The position numbers and the translations under genes were made by a program. Shown here one piece after another: positions 1 through 8,521 of a stretch of 64,000 bases of DNA; position 1 is the stretch's first letter, and every line of letters starts with the position of its first letter. Where the stretch lies: assembly GCA_902778855.1 (NCBI GenBank), contig CACYZM010000005.1:1-64000 (forward strand), written 5' to 3'. The notes below the pieces were generated by a model that did no database searches, was not told the origin of the DNA, and saw only the letters and a program-made list of their open reading frames with translations. This DNA is from an uncultured Bacteroidia bacterium (GTDB lineage: Bacteria; Bacteroidota; Bacteroidia; Bacteroidales; UBA932).

Positions 1-459
1 GAGAACGGCATGGCCGACGTGGCCTGGGACCTGCTCTTCCAGCGGAAGAACCCCAGCTGGCTGTACTCGGTGGACAACGGCGCCACCACCATCTGGGAGC
101 GCTGGAACAGCTATATGCTGGAAAAAGGCATGGGACCCAACGGAATGAACAGCTTCAACCACTATGCCTACGGCTGCGTCTGCCAGTGGCTCTGGGAAAC
201 CGCCGCCGGCATCTGCGCCGACCCGGCCGAACCCGGCTTCCGGCACATCCTGCTCCGGCCCGTTCCCGACAAGCGGCTGGGCAGCCTCCACGCCGAATAC
301 GCCTCTGCCGCCGGCCTGATCAAGAGCGACTGGAAATACGACGGCGACCGGTGGACCTGGACCTTCACCGTTCCGGAAGGCGCCACCGCCACCGTCACCC
401 TTCCCGGCGAATCCGAAAGCAAGGATTATGCGGCCGGGACTTATACCATTGAACGTTGA
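1..459 (+). CDS. Alpha-L-rhamnosidase, C-terminal fragment (GH78)
   Basis: The open frame enters from the left edge and ends at TGA 457-459, so only the last 152 codons are present. Residues such as NGATTIWERWNSY and SFNHYAYGCVCQWLWE match the end of the (alpha/alpha)6 catalytic barrel of bacterial GH78 rhamnosidases. They are followed by a short beta-sandwich tail (LLRPVPDKRLGSLHAEY, then WTFTVPEGATATVTLP). GH78 enzymes release terminal alpha-L-rhamnose from plant glycans and glycosides. That role fits the rhamnose catabolic genes 5 kb downstream on the other strand, although the helicase and peptidase genes lie between. The start, the signal peptide and the catalytic acids lie outside the window, so the exact specificity cannot be judged. 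Confidence 0.85.
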   Translation, partial: ENGMADVAWDLLFQRKNPSWLYSVDNGATTIWERWNSYMLEKGMGPNGMNSFNHYAYGCVCQWLWETAAGICADPAEPGFRHILLRPVPDKRLGSLHAEYASAAGLIKSDWKYDGDRWTWTFTVPEGATATVTLPGESESKDYAAGTYTIER

Positions 460-489
460 ACGAAAGATTTGATTGCAGATTGATTTGAT

Positions 490-2880
490 ATGAACACCGA
501 CCTGTTCGAGGGGTTGAACAGCGCGCAGAAAGCCGCTGTCCTGTGCACGGAAGGGCCTTCGCTCATCATCGCGGGGGCCGGTTCCGGAAAGACCCGGGTG
601 CTTACCTGCCGGGTTGCGCACATACTGGAAGGAGACTGCAGGCCCGGAGAAGTTTTGGCCCTGACTTTTACCAAGAAGGCCGCCGGGGAGATGAAGGAGC
701 GCGTCGCGCTCCTGGTGGGAGCACAGAAGGCCCGCTGGATCCAGATGGGCACGTTCCATTCGATTTTCATCCGTTTCCTTCGGGAATACGCCGACCTGCT
801 CGGCTATCCCGAACACTTCACCATCTACGACCAGACCGATTCCCGCAGCATTCTCAAGCAATGCGTCAAGGAACTGGAACTGGACGAGAAGAACTACAAG
901 CCGGGCATGGTCCAGAGCATCATCTCCAAGGCCAAGAACAGCCTGCTGACTGTGGCTGGCTACCGGGCCGATCCCGAGATCACGGAGGCCGACCGCGCCG
1001 CCCGCCGGCCGCGGATGGCCGACGTCTACGAGCTGTACCAGAAAAAATGCCGGGAAGCCGGAGCGATGGACTTCGACGACATCCTGCTCAACATGAACAT
1101 CCTGCTCAAGCGGTTCCCGGAGGCGTGCGCGGCCATTGCCGCCCGCTTCCGCTACATCCTCGTCGACGAGTACCAGGACACGAACCACGCGCAGTATGTG
1201 ATCCTGCGCCGGCTGGCCGAACCGCACCACAACATCTGCGTGGTGGGCGACGATTCCCAGAGCATCTACGGGTTTCGCGGCGCGCGGGTCGAGAACATCC
1301 TCCGGTTCCGGAAAGACTATCCCGAAGCGAAGGAATTCCGGCTGGAGCAGAACTACCGCTCCACCCAGAACATCGTGGGCGCGGCCAACAGCCTGATCGC
1401 CCACAATGAACGCCGGCTCAAGAAGGAGTGCTTCTCCAAGGCCGGGGCCGGCGAAAAGATCGGCGTGATCAAGGCCTACACCGAAAGCGAAGAAGCCCAT
1501 CTGATCGCCACCTCGATCGTCGAGCGCATCTATTCCGACAAGGCCTCCTACGACAGTTTCGCAATCCTCTACCGGACGAACGCCCAGTCCCGGGCGCTCG
1601 AGGAGGCCCTGCGCAAGCGGAATCTCCCCTACCGCATCTACGGCAGCCATTCGTTCTACGAACGGGCGGAGATCAAGGACCTGCTGGCCTATTTCAAGCT
1701 GACGGTCAACCCGCAGGACAACGAATCGTTCCGCCGGGTGATCAACGTGCCCGCCCGCGGCATCGGCGACACCACGATCGACCGGCTGGCGGCCGCAGCG
1801 GCGGCGGCCGGCTGCCCGCTCTACAACGCACCGCTGCTCGAGAACGAGAAACTCTACGCCGTCGGCCTGAAAGACGCCGCCATCAAGAAACTGCGCGACT
1901 TCGTGGCGATGCTGGAACCGCTCTGCGAAAAGACCGAGACGGCCGACTGCTACGGCCTGGCCCTGGAAATCGGAGACAGATCCGGTTATCTGGCCGCCCT
2001 CCGGGCCGACACCTCGCCCGAAGGCATCGCCCGCTTCGAGAATGCCGAAGAACTCTTCAGCAGCATCAAGGAATACCTCGAGGAGGAAAGCGAAATGCGG
2101 CAGATCCTGTCGGAAGACGGCGAAGCGCCCGTCGCCACCCTCGTCACGCTCAGCGACTATCTCGAAAACATCTACCTGCTGAGCGAAGCCGAAAAAGACG
2201 ACACCCAGGATCCCGACAAGGACCAGACCAACAAGATCACCCTGATGACGGTCCACGCCGCCAAAGGCCTGGAGTTTCCCTATGTCTACGTGGCCGGCAT
2301 GGAAGAGAATCTCTTCCCTTCGGAAAGCATGAACGACACGCCCGACAAGATCGAGGAGGAACGCCGGCTCTTCTATGTCGCCCTGACCCGGGCGCAGAAA
2401 GTCGTCACGGTCTCCTACGCCCAGAACCGCCGGAAATGGGGCAGCGAAGAGTCGAACCGCCCTTCCCGCTTCCTGCGGGAAATCGATCGCCAGTATTACG
2501 CCGTCGAGCCCGACACCGACCAGAACCGCTACGATCCCTTCCCCCAGACCCGTTTCCGCCGCTCCGACTTCGAGACGTACCGGCAACCCGGGCGGCAGCA
2601 GAGCTGGCAACGGCCGGCGCAGCCGCAGCAGCGCCCGGCCGCCGCACCCCCGCGGCCGGTTCCGGCTTCGCCGGCCCCGGCCCACACGCCTTCGCCCGGT
2701 TTCGCGCCATCGCCCGTGGCCGCCCTCCAGGTCGGCCAGCGGGTCGAGCACGACCGCTTCGGCTACGGCACCATCCTCTCGCTGGAAGGCGACGGACCCA
2801 ACCGCAAAGCGGTTGTTTCCTTCGACGCCAGCGGGCAGAAAACACTTTTGCTGAAATTTGCTAAACTCCGCATAGTTTAG
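490..2880 (+). CDS. pcrA: ATP-dependent DNA helicase, UvrD/PcrA (superfamily 1A)
   Basis: This is a 796-residue protein with the complete SF1A helicase motif set. The Walker A motif GAGSGKT lies at about residues 29-35 and Walker B is DEYQDT. Motif III is VGDDSQSIYGFRG, followed by QNYRST (motif IV), VHAAKGLEF (motif V) and EERRLFYVALTRA (motif VI). A Pro/Ala/Gln-rich linker at about residues 690-745 leads to a C-terminal Tudor-like module (VGQRVEHDRFGYGTI), as in PcrA/UvrD. It translocates 3'-5' on single-stranded DNA in nucleotide excision and mismatch repair and in removing replication obstacles. The length is close to that of other Bacteroidetes PcrA proteins. The gene starts 30 bases after the rhamnosidase stop and looks independent of the sugar genes. 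Confidence 0.93.
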   Translation: MNTDLFEGLNSAQKAAVLCTEGPSLIIAGAGSGKTRVLTCRVAHILEGDCRPGEVLALTFTKKAAGEMKERVALLVGAQKARWIQMGTFHSIFIRFLREYADLLGYPEHFTIYDQTDSRSILKQCVKELELDEKNYKPGMVQSIISKAKNSLLTVAGYRADPEITEADRAARRPRMADVYELYQKKCREAGAMDFDDILLNMNILLKRFPEACAAIAARFRYILVDEYQDTNHAQYVILRRLAEPHHNICVVGDDSQSIYGFRGARVENILRFRKDYPEAKEFRLEQNYRSTQNIVGAANSLIAHNERRLKKECFSKAGAGEKIGVIKAYTESEEAHLIATSIVERIYSDKASYDSFAILYRTNAQSRALEEALRKRNLPYRIYGSHSFYERAEIKDLLAYFKLTVNPQDNESFRRVINVPARGIGDTTIDRLAAAAAAAGCPLYNAPLLENEKLYAVGLKDAAIKKLRDFVAMLEPLCEKTETADCYGLALEIGDRSGYLAALRADTSPEGIARFENAEELFSSIKEYLEEESEMRQILSEDGEAPVATLVTLSDYLENIYLLSEAEKDDTQDPDKDQTNKITLMTVHAAKGLEFPYVYVAGMEENLFPSESMNDTPDKIEEERRLFYVALTRAQKVVTVSYAQNRRKWGSEESNRPSRFLREIDRQYYAVEPDTDQNRYDPFPQTRFRRSDFETYRQPGRQQSWQRPAQPQQRPAAAPPRPVPASPAPAHTPSPGFAPSPVAALQVGQRVEHDRFGYGTILSLEGDGPNRKAVVSFDASGQKTLLLKFAKLRIV

Positions 2881-2965
2881 ACGATTGCATTAAAATTGAC
2901 TGGCATATGTTTTGCAATTATACGCTCGAAGTTTTTCATAGTTTAAGTTTAAGTTTAGGTTAGTA

Positions 2966-2998
2966 GACGGGTCGGGCGCCGGTAGCACCCGGCCCGTC
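2966..2998 (+). other. GC-rich 11-bp hairpin in the leader of the M14 peptidase gene
   Basis: GACGGGTCGGG (2966-2976) pairs with CCCGGCCCGTC (2988-2998) with a single T-G wobble and an 11-base loop. No T-run follows, so it is not a standard terminator. It sits 14 bases before the ATG of the peptidase gene and after a short direct repeat of AGTTTA units (2939-2960). It could be the end of the helicase transcript or a leader structure. Confidence 0.5.
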
Positions 2999-3011
2999 GA
3001 ATTGTATTGAT

Positions 3012-5417
3012 ATGAAACACTTTCTTCTCCGTCTGACCCTGGTCTGCGCCGCCTGGCTGCTGACCGCGGCGCCCCGGCTGGGGGCGCAACCCGCCCAGAA
3101 TCTCCTGTCCCCGCAAGACTATCTCGGATTCGAACTCGACGCCCGGATGGCCGACTGGGGCGACATCCTCTCCTATGCGGACTACCTGGCCACCCACTCC
3201 GACCGCGTGAGCGTCAAACGCTTCGGCCGGACCTATGAGCGCCGTCCCTTCATCCAGGTCGCCATCACCTCCCCGGCCAACCAGAACCGGCTGGAGGAAA
3301 TCCGCCGGGAACATCTGAAAGTCACGGATGCTTCCGTCTCGGGAACCCTCGACCTCGCGAAAATGCCGCTGGTCATCGACCTGCGCGGCACCATCCACGG
3401 CAATGAGATTTCCGGCGCCCAGGGCCTGCTCTCCCTGATGTATTACTACGCCGCTTCCGAAGACCCGGCCGTCACGGAGATGCTCGAGCAGACCGTCCTG
3501 CTGGTGGTTCCGGCCCAGAATCCCGACGGCATGAGCCGCTTCGCGATGTGGGTCAACGGCAATGCGAGTATCCACCCTTTCCTCGACAACCAAGCCCGCG
3601 AATACCACGAGCCGAGCCCCTCTTCCCGGGCCAACCACTACTGGATGGACACCAACCGCGACTGGCTTACCGCCCAGTATCCCGAAGGAAAGAATCTGGT
3701 GACGATGTATGAATACTGGATGCCGAACGTCCTGCTCGACCTCCACGAGATGGGCAGCTCGCGCAGCGGCCTGTATTATTTCAGCCCGGGTGACCCGAAC
3801 CGCACCTTCGCCTACATCCCGCAGCGGAACCAGGACCTGACCCTGGCCATCAGCCAATCCACCCGGCGCGCGCTCGATTCGCTCGGCGTGTCGTACTTCA
3901 CGGGCCGCGGCTATGACGATTACTTCATCGGAAAAGGCGCGTGCTACGGCGACATCCAGGGCTCCGTGTGCATTCTCCACGAATTGTCCTCCACCCGCGG
4001 CCATATCCGCGACTATGGCGACCAGGGCATCCATACCTTCGGAGAAACGGTGCAATGGCAATACAGCAGCGCCATCGCCGTGGTCAACGGAGCCGTCTCC
4101 AACGCCCGGGAACTGAAGGAATACCAACGCGATTTCTTCCGCGACGCCGCCCGGGCCGCCGCCGCCGATCCGGTGAAAGGCTATGTGTTCGACGCGCGGG
4201 GCAACCGGGGTCTGGCTTTCCTGTTCCTCGAGAACCTGCGTCTCCACGAAATCGAGGTTTACCCCGTGGCCGGGCAGGAAGGGAGCTATTTCGTCCCCTT
4301 CCGGCAGAAGCATTATTACAAGATCAAAGGCATCTTCGAAGACATTACGGAATTCCAGGACAGCCATTTCTACGACATCTCCACCTGGTCGCCCACACGT
4401 GCCTGGAACCTGAATGTCCGGACCGTGACGGAAGAACCCGCCCTCGGCGAATGCATCGGGAAACCGGTCCTGCAGCAAGGCAAGGGCCCGGCCGCCCCTT
4501 CGGCCGCCGGCTATACCTTCCAGCCCGACGAATTCTACACGCCCCGCCTGGTCACCGAACTCCAGCGGCGCGGCGTCACCGTCCAGGTCGACCCGGCCAC
4601 AGGCACCTTCTTCGTGCCGGCCGGAGAAAAGCCGGCCGACGGGGAAGACCTCTGCGCCCTGCTGACCACGCTGGCCGGCCAATACGCGGTTGACGTAACG
4701 GCCCGTCCTGAGACGGTGAAGAAACGCAATCGCCAGCCGGAACCCGGCTGGAAGCCCGTCCGCCAGCCCCGGACGGCCCTAATCACCGATCTCGGCGGTT
4801 CGAGCCAGCAAGGATCCATCTGGCACATGCTCGACGAGCATTTCGCCATGAATCACTCGCTCGTGGACTTCCGCACGTTTACCGGCCGCAACTTCGACAT
4901 CAACCGGTATGACGCCATGATCTTCGCTGGCCCCGTCCAGATGGACGGAACCAATCCGGAGGCCTGGAAGAGGCTGAAAGCCTGGGTGGAAGCCGGAGGT
5001 ACGCTGATCCTGCTGGGTCCGGCGCACACCGTATCGGGCACCATCGGTTCCGACAGCATCTCCTCCCAGAACGGAAGCGGCGTCAGCGGCCTGGTGCTCA
5101 ACGCCGAGTTCGCGGCCGAAAGCCCGCTGTTCTGGGGCTACCGCCAGCGCGACATCGATATCTTCAAAGGGAACGCCCAGGTCTGGAAAGTGGCAGACGA
5201 CGCGCAGGTCGTGCTGCGTTACAGCGTCGACCCCTATCGTTCAGGCTACGTGACCGATGAAAACCTCGCCAAGTTCAAGGGGGCGCCCGTGGCCGCCGTC
5301 AAGCACGCGGGCAAGGGATGCATCCTGTATATCCAGGAAGATCTCTCTTACCGGGCCTACTGGCTGGGAACCAATCACATCCTGACCAACGCCCTGCTAT
5401 TCGGCAACCTGCTGTAA
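3012..5417 (+). CDS. Secreted M14-family zinc carboxypeptidase with C-terminal glutamine-amidotransferase-like domain
   Basis: This is an 801-residue protein. A signal peptide (about residues 1-25, ending LGAQ) is followed by an M14 zinc peptidase domain. The paired ligands are seen in RGTIHGNEISG (HxxE), the third ligand is probably the His of LLDLHEMG, and the likely catalytic Glu is in ILHELSS. The last third (from about residue 595, TALITDLGGSS to LILLGPAHTVSG) resembles the class-I glutamine amidotransferase-like or ThuA-like fold often fused to M14 enzymes in Bacteroidetes. It is probably periplasmic or surface-exposed and would trim peptides or modified proteins; the substrate is unknown. 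It ends 6 bases from the convergent rhaD gene. Confidence 0.82.
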   Translation: MKHFLLRLTLVCAAWLLTAAPRLGAQPAQNLLSPQDYLGFELDARMADWGDILSYADYLATHSDRVSVKRFGRTYERRPFIQVAITSPANQNRLEEIRREHLKVTDASVSGTLDLAKMPLVIDLRGTIHGNEISGAQGLLSLMYYYAASEDPAVTEMLEQTVLLVVPAQNPDGMSRFAMWVNGNASIHPFLDNQAREYHEPSPSSRANHYWMDTNRDWLTAQYPEGKNLVTMYEYWMPNVLLDLHEMGSSRSGLYYFSPGDPNRTFAYIPQRNQDLTLAISQSTRRALDSLGVSYFTGRGYDDYFIGKGACYGDIQGSVCILHELSSTRGHIRDYGDQGIHTFGETVQWQYSSAIAVVNGAVSNARELKEYQRDFFRDAARAAAADPVKGYVFDARGNRGLAFLFLENLRLHEIEVYPVAGQEGSYFVPFRQKHYYKIKGIFEDITEFQDSHFYDISTWSPTRAWNLNVRTVTEEPALGECIGKPVLQQGKGPAAPSAAGYTFQPDEFYTPRLVTELQRRGVTVQVDPATGTFFVPAGEKPADGEDLCALLTTLAGQYAVDVTARPETVKKRNRQPEPGWKPVRQPRTALITDLGGSSQQGSIWHMLDEHFAMNHSLVDFRTFTGRNFDINRYDAMIFAGPVQMDGTNPEAWKRLKAWVEAGGTLILLGPAHTVSGTIGSDSISSQNGSGVSGLVLNAEFAAESPLFWGYRQRDIDIFKGNAQVWKVADDAQVVLRYSVDPYRSGYVTDENLAKFKGAPVAAVKHAGKGCILYIQEDLSYRAYWLGTNHILTNALLFGNLL

Positions 5418-5423
5418 ACGGCC

Positions 5424-6236
5424 CTATTTCGGCAGATGGAAAGCGACGCTCAGCTCCCGCAGCTGGGCGTCGCTCATTCCTTCGGGCTCGAAGCCCATTC
5501 CCTTGGCGGCCAGATAGATCTGGGCCGCCTTGTTGAGCACGTCGACCTGGTCGAAAGCGTCCATAATGTCGACGTCTACGGCGAAGACGCCGTGTTTTTC
5601 CCACATCACCACGTCGTAGCCGTCGGCCAGCGTACGGAGGGTGGCTTCGGCCAGTTCCACGCTGGAAGGGAGCATATAGGGGACGATGCCCAGGCCGCGG
5701 GGGCAGAAGGCCTTGGTCTCGGGAATCATCGACCAGAGCATCCGCGTGGCGGCGTCTTTTTCGAGCCAGGGCCGGCCGTGGGTCAGCGCGACCAATTCGA
5801 TGGGGTGCGTATGGAGGGATGCGCGGTACGGGCTGCCGGTGGCGATCAGCCAGTCGTGGACCGCCAGGTGGGACGGCAATTCGGAGGTCGGCGTCACAGG
5901 CGCGTCGGCGACGATTTCGTAGGCGTCGCCGGCGGGCAGGATGCGGATGAGGGAGCCGTTGGCCATGGGGGCGCGGGCCAGGTCACGCATGCGGCGGCCG
6001 GTGCCTTTGCAGTAGAACCAGCAGTCCGCCAGGCGCGGGAGGGTCTGGCCGATGGGCCGCGCCGGGCTGATGGCCGGCATGGCCCGCAGGGCGTCGTCCA
6101 CGAGTTCCGTGACGTTGACCGTGATGTTGCCGCCGTTTCGTTCGGCCCATCCCTTCTGCCAAAGATATCCGGCCACTTCAGCCACCTTATCGATTTCGGC
6201 CTTCAGGGCCGGTCTCATCGATAGAATACTATTCAT
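5424..6236 (-). CDS. rhaD: L-rhamnulose-1-phosphate aldolase
   Basis: This 270-residue class II (zinc) aldolase cleaves L-rhamnulose 1-phosphate into dihydroxyacetone phosphate and L-lactaldehyde. The pattern is typical of RhaD: an N-terminal GWAERNGGNITVN segment, then GTGRRM, and the zinc-binding histidines in SLHTHPIELVALTH, with the third metal ligand probably in the EKHGVFAVD stretch. The length matches RhaD (about 270 residues). It is the last gene of the minus-strand cluster and begins one base after the rhaT stop. Rhamnulokinase (RhaB), which would supply its substrate, is not in the window. Confidence 0.92.
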   Translation of the reverse strand: MNSILSMRPALKAEIDKVAEVAGYLWQKGWAERNGGNITVNVTELVDDALRAMPAISPARPIGQTLPRLADCWFYCKGTGRRMRDLARAPMANGSLIRILPAGDAYEIVADAPVTPTSELPSHLAVHDWLIATGSPYRASLHTHPIELVALTHGRPWLEKDAATRMLWSMIPETKAFCPRGLGIVPYMLPSSVELAEATLRTLADGYDVVMWEKHGVFAVDVDIMDAFDQVDVLNKAAQIYLAAKGMGFEPEGMSDAQLRELSVAFHLPK

Positions 6237-6237
6237 A

Positions 6238-7254
6238 TCAAATCAATTGAGGAAGGAAGGTGCTGAAGATCAGGACGGCGAGGCCGATGAGGAGGACGAG
6301 GACCGTCTTTCGGGAGGCGCCTTTCCATTCTTTGAGGAGGATGCCCCAGACGTTGCTGAAGACGACGTTGAGGGCCATCAGGATGCACCAGCTGAAGGTG
6401 ATCAGCACCGGGTAGCCGGCGAGGAAGCCCTTGCCGAGGCTCAGGCCGAAGAACTGGCTGTACCAGAGGAGACCGGCCAGGCAGCAGAACAGCAGGTTGT
6501 GCACCCAGAGGGACTTCTGGCGGTAATCGCCCCAGGTCTTGTTGCGGGCGTTCTGGAACAGGCAGTAGCCGGCATTGGTCAGGAAGCCGCCGAAGGTCAC
6601 GAGCATCGTGGCCGGAAGCGTCTGGAAGATGGGGCGGGTTCCGGGCAGGAACAGGTCCTGGCCGAAGTTCAGGCCGATGTTGAAGCAGGCGCTCATGAAA
6701 CCGGCCAGCAGCGCCACCGCGATGCCCTTGCCGAAATTGAAGTCCTTGACCGCTTTCTTCTTCTCCGCTTCGGGCTGCGCCGCCGCCTTCATGGCGCCGG
6801 CCACCCCGATGATGGCGATGCCCACGAGCGTCACGACCACGCCGATGATCACGGCGCTGGTCAGGTCACCGGCATGGCCGGTGAAGACCGGGCCCAGGAT
6901 GGCGCCCAGGGCCGAACAGGTACCCAGCGCGATGCTCTGGCCCAGCGCCACGCCGAGATAGCGCATGCTCAGGCCGAACGTGAGGCCGCCGACACCCCAG
7001 AGGGCGCCGAAGAGAATGGTCAGCCAGGTGGCCTTGGGATTCGCACCCATCAGGCCGAGCAGATCGCCGAAGCTGCCGCCGGTGCCCGACACCGACAGGA
7101 TGGCGCCGACCAGCGGAAAGACCAGCCAGGCAAAAACGCCCTGGATGAGCCAGTAGCTTTCCCAGCTCCAGGCCTTGATCTTGTTGATCGGAACATAGCT
7201 GCTGCTCTGGCAGAACGCCCCGATGGCGATGATGAGCAAACCCAGGACTAGCAT
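6238..7254 (-). CDS. rhaT: L-rhamnose/proton symporter
   Basis: This 338-residue integral membrane protein of the drug/metabolite-transporter superfamily has about ten hydrophobic segments over its whole length. Diagnostic RhaT stretches are present: KAWSWESYWLIQGVFAWLVFP near the N-terminus, WGVGGLTFGLSMRYLGVALGQ in the middle and WGILLKEWKG near the end. It imports L-rhamnose across the inner membrane with protons. The start overlaps the end of rhaA by 7 bases, which suggests translational coupling, and rhaD follows after one base. The order rhaA-rhaT-rhaD is the usual Bacteroides arrangement. Confidence 0.92.
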   Translation of the reverse strand: MLVLGLLIIAIGAFCQSSSYVPINKIKAWSWESYWLIQGVFAWLVFPLVGAILSVSGTGGSFGDLLGLMGANPKATWLTILFGALWGVGGLTFGLSMRYLGVALGQSIALGTCSALGAILGPVFTGHAGDLTSAVIIGVVVTLVGIAIIGVAGAMKAAAQPEAEKKKAVKDFNFGKGIAVALLAGFMSACFNIGLNFGQDLFLPGTRPIFQTLPATMLVTFGGFLTNAGYCLFQNARNKTWGDYRQKSLWVHNLLFCCLAGLLWYSQFFGLSLGKGFLAGYPVLITFSWCILMALNVVFSNVWGILLKEWKGASRKTVLVLLIGLAVLIFSTFLPQLI

Positions 7255-8501
7255 CGCTTCGCAGTTACTTCGTTTTCATACCGTTCAATCTCCGGAATGA
7301 AGGCCTCGCCCACGGGCACGCCGTTCTTGAGATTGAAATAATCGAACACGGCGCCGAAAGGCAGCGTCTTCGCCTCTTCCAGCAGCGCCAGGCGTTGGAA
7401 GCCCTTGCCCGCGTCTTCGTATTCGCGCAGTTTCGCCAGCGGCTCGAGCAGGGCGCTCAGCAGGCACTTCTGCGTGGCGCGCGAACCGATCACATACGCG
7501 CCGATCCGGTTGATCGAGGCGTCGAAATAGTCGAGTCCGATGTGGGCGCGGTGCAGGGCGCCGGCGCGGACGATCTCCTTGAACAGGTCGAGCGTGGGAT
7601 CGTTCATAATCGTCACGTGATCGGAGTCCCAGCGCACCGGCCGGCTGACGTGTAGCATCAGCTCCGGGACGAAAAGCAGCAGGGATGCGACCTTGTCGGA
7701 GACGTTCTCCGTCGGCTCGTAATGGCCCGTGTCGAGCGTATAGATGACCTTGCGCGAGGCGCAGTAGCCTTCGAAGAAATCCATCGACCCCACGGTATAG
7801 CTTTCCAACCCGATGCCGAAGAGCTTCGCTTCGACGCAGGACTTCATATCGGGCAGTTTTTCCGCCAGGATCTCGTCGAGCGCGGCGGCCAACAGTTCAC
7901 GGTAGCGGTAGCGCTCCACGGTGAGATCCTTCGATCCGTCGTGGACCCAGATGTTCATGATGCAGGGATCGCCCTGGGCCTTGCCCATCGCGTCGGCGAT
8001 GCGGCGGCAGCGCTTGGTATGCTCGATCCAGAACGCCCGGATGGCCGGATCGGGGTTGGCCAGCGACAGGTCGCCGCTCTTGGGATGGCCGAACGACGTG
8101 GAGTTGAAATCGAGTTTCATCCCGTTCTCCTTCGCCCACTGGATCCAGCTCTCGAAGTAGCGGACGTCCACCTGGTCGCGGTCCACGAATTTGCCGCCGA
8201 AATCGCCGTAGATTTCGTGCAGATTGAGGCGGTGGTTGCCGGCGATGAGGCTTTTGGCGAAGAGCACGTCGGCGCGCACCTCATCGATGTTGCGGGCCCG
8301 GCCCGGATAGTTGCCGGTGGTCTGGATGCCGCCGGACAGGCCGGCCGCGCTCTCGAAGCCGATGACGTCGTCGGTCTGCCAGCAATGCAGGGAAATGGGC
8401 GTCTGCTCCAGGATGGCGATGGCTTTGTCGGTGTCCACGCCCAGGGCAGCATAGCGCTCGCGGGCGTAGGCGTAACTGTTGAGAATATCGGATTCTTTCA
8501 T
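7248..8501 (-). CDS. rhaA: L-rhamnose isomerase
   Basis: This 417-residue enzyme converts L-rhamnose to L-rhamnulose, the first step of catabolism. Family signatures include ISLHCWQTDDVIGFE near the N-terminus, FGGKFVDRDQVDVRYFESW, LDFNSTSFGHPKS, NIWVHDGSKD and YTLDTGHYEPTE, which carry the metal- and substrate-binding Asp, Glu and His residues. The length equals that of Bacteroides RhaI-type isomerases. It is transcribed after the GH94 gene (20-base gap) and overlaps rhaT. The ATG at 8501 gives the standard N-terminus (MKESDILNSYAYARERYAALG). Confidence 0.93.
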   Translation of the reverse strand: MKESDILNSYAYARERYAALGVDTDKAIAILEQTPISLHCWQTDDVIGFESAAGLSGGIQTTGNYPGRARNIDEVRADVLFAKSLIAGNHRLNLHEIYGDFGGKFVDRDQVDVRYFESWIQWAKENGMKLDFNSTSFGHPKSGDLSLANPDPAIRAFWIEHTKRCRRIADAMGKAQGDPCIMNIWVHDGSKDLTVERYRYRELLAAALDEILAEKLPDMKSCVEAKLFGIGLESYTVGSMDFFEGYCASRKVIYTLDTGHYEPTENVSDKVASLLLFVPELMLHVSRPVRWDSDHVTIMNDPTLDLFKEIVRAGALHRAHIGLDYFDASINRIGAYVIGSRATQKCLLSALLEPLAKLREYEDAGKGFQRLALLEEAKTLPFGAVFDYFNLKNGVPVGEAFIPEIERYENEVTAKRC

Positions 8502-8521
8502 ACCAAAGAGATTATATCGGA

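Noticed and set aside
2955-4682. Long open frame antisense to the M14 peptidase gene (similar frames antisense to GH94, FtsK, the flavoprotein and P5C dehydrogenase)
   Set aside because: High GC with strong third-position bias opens the opposite frames. These translations have no signal, motif or domain, while the sense frames have clear family motifs.
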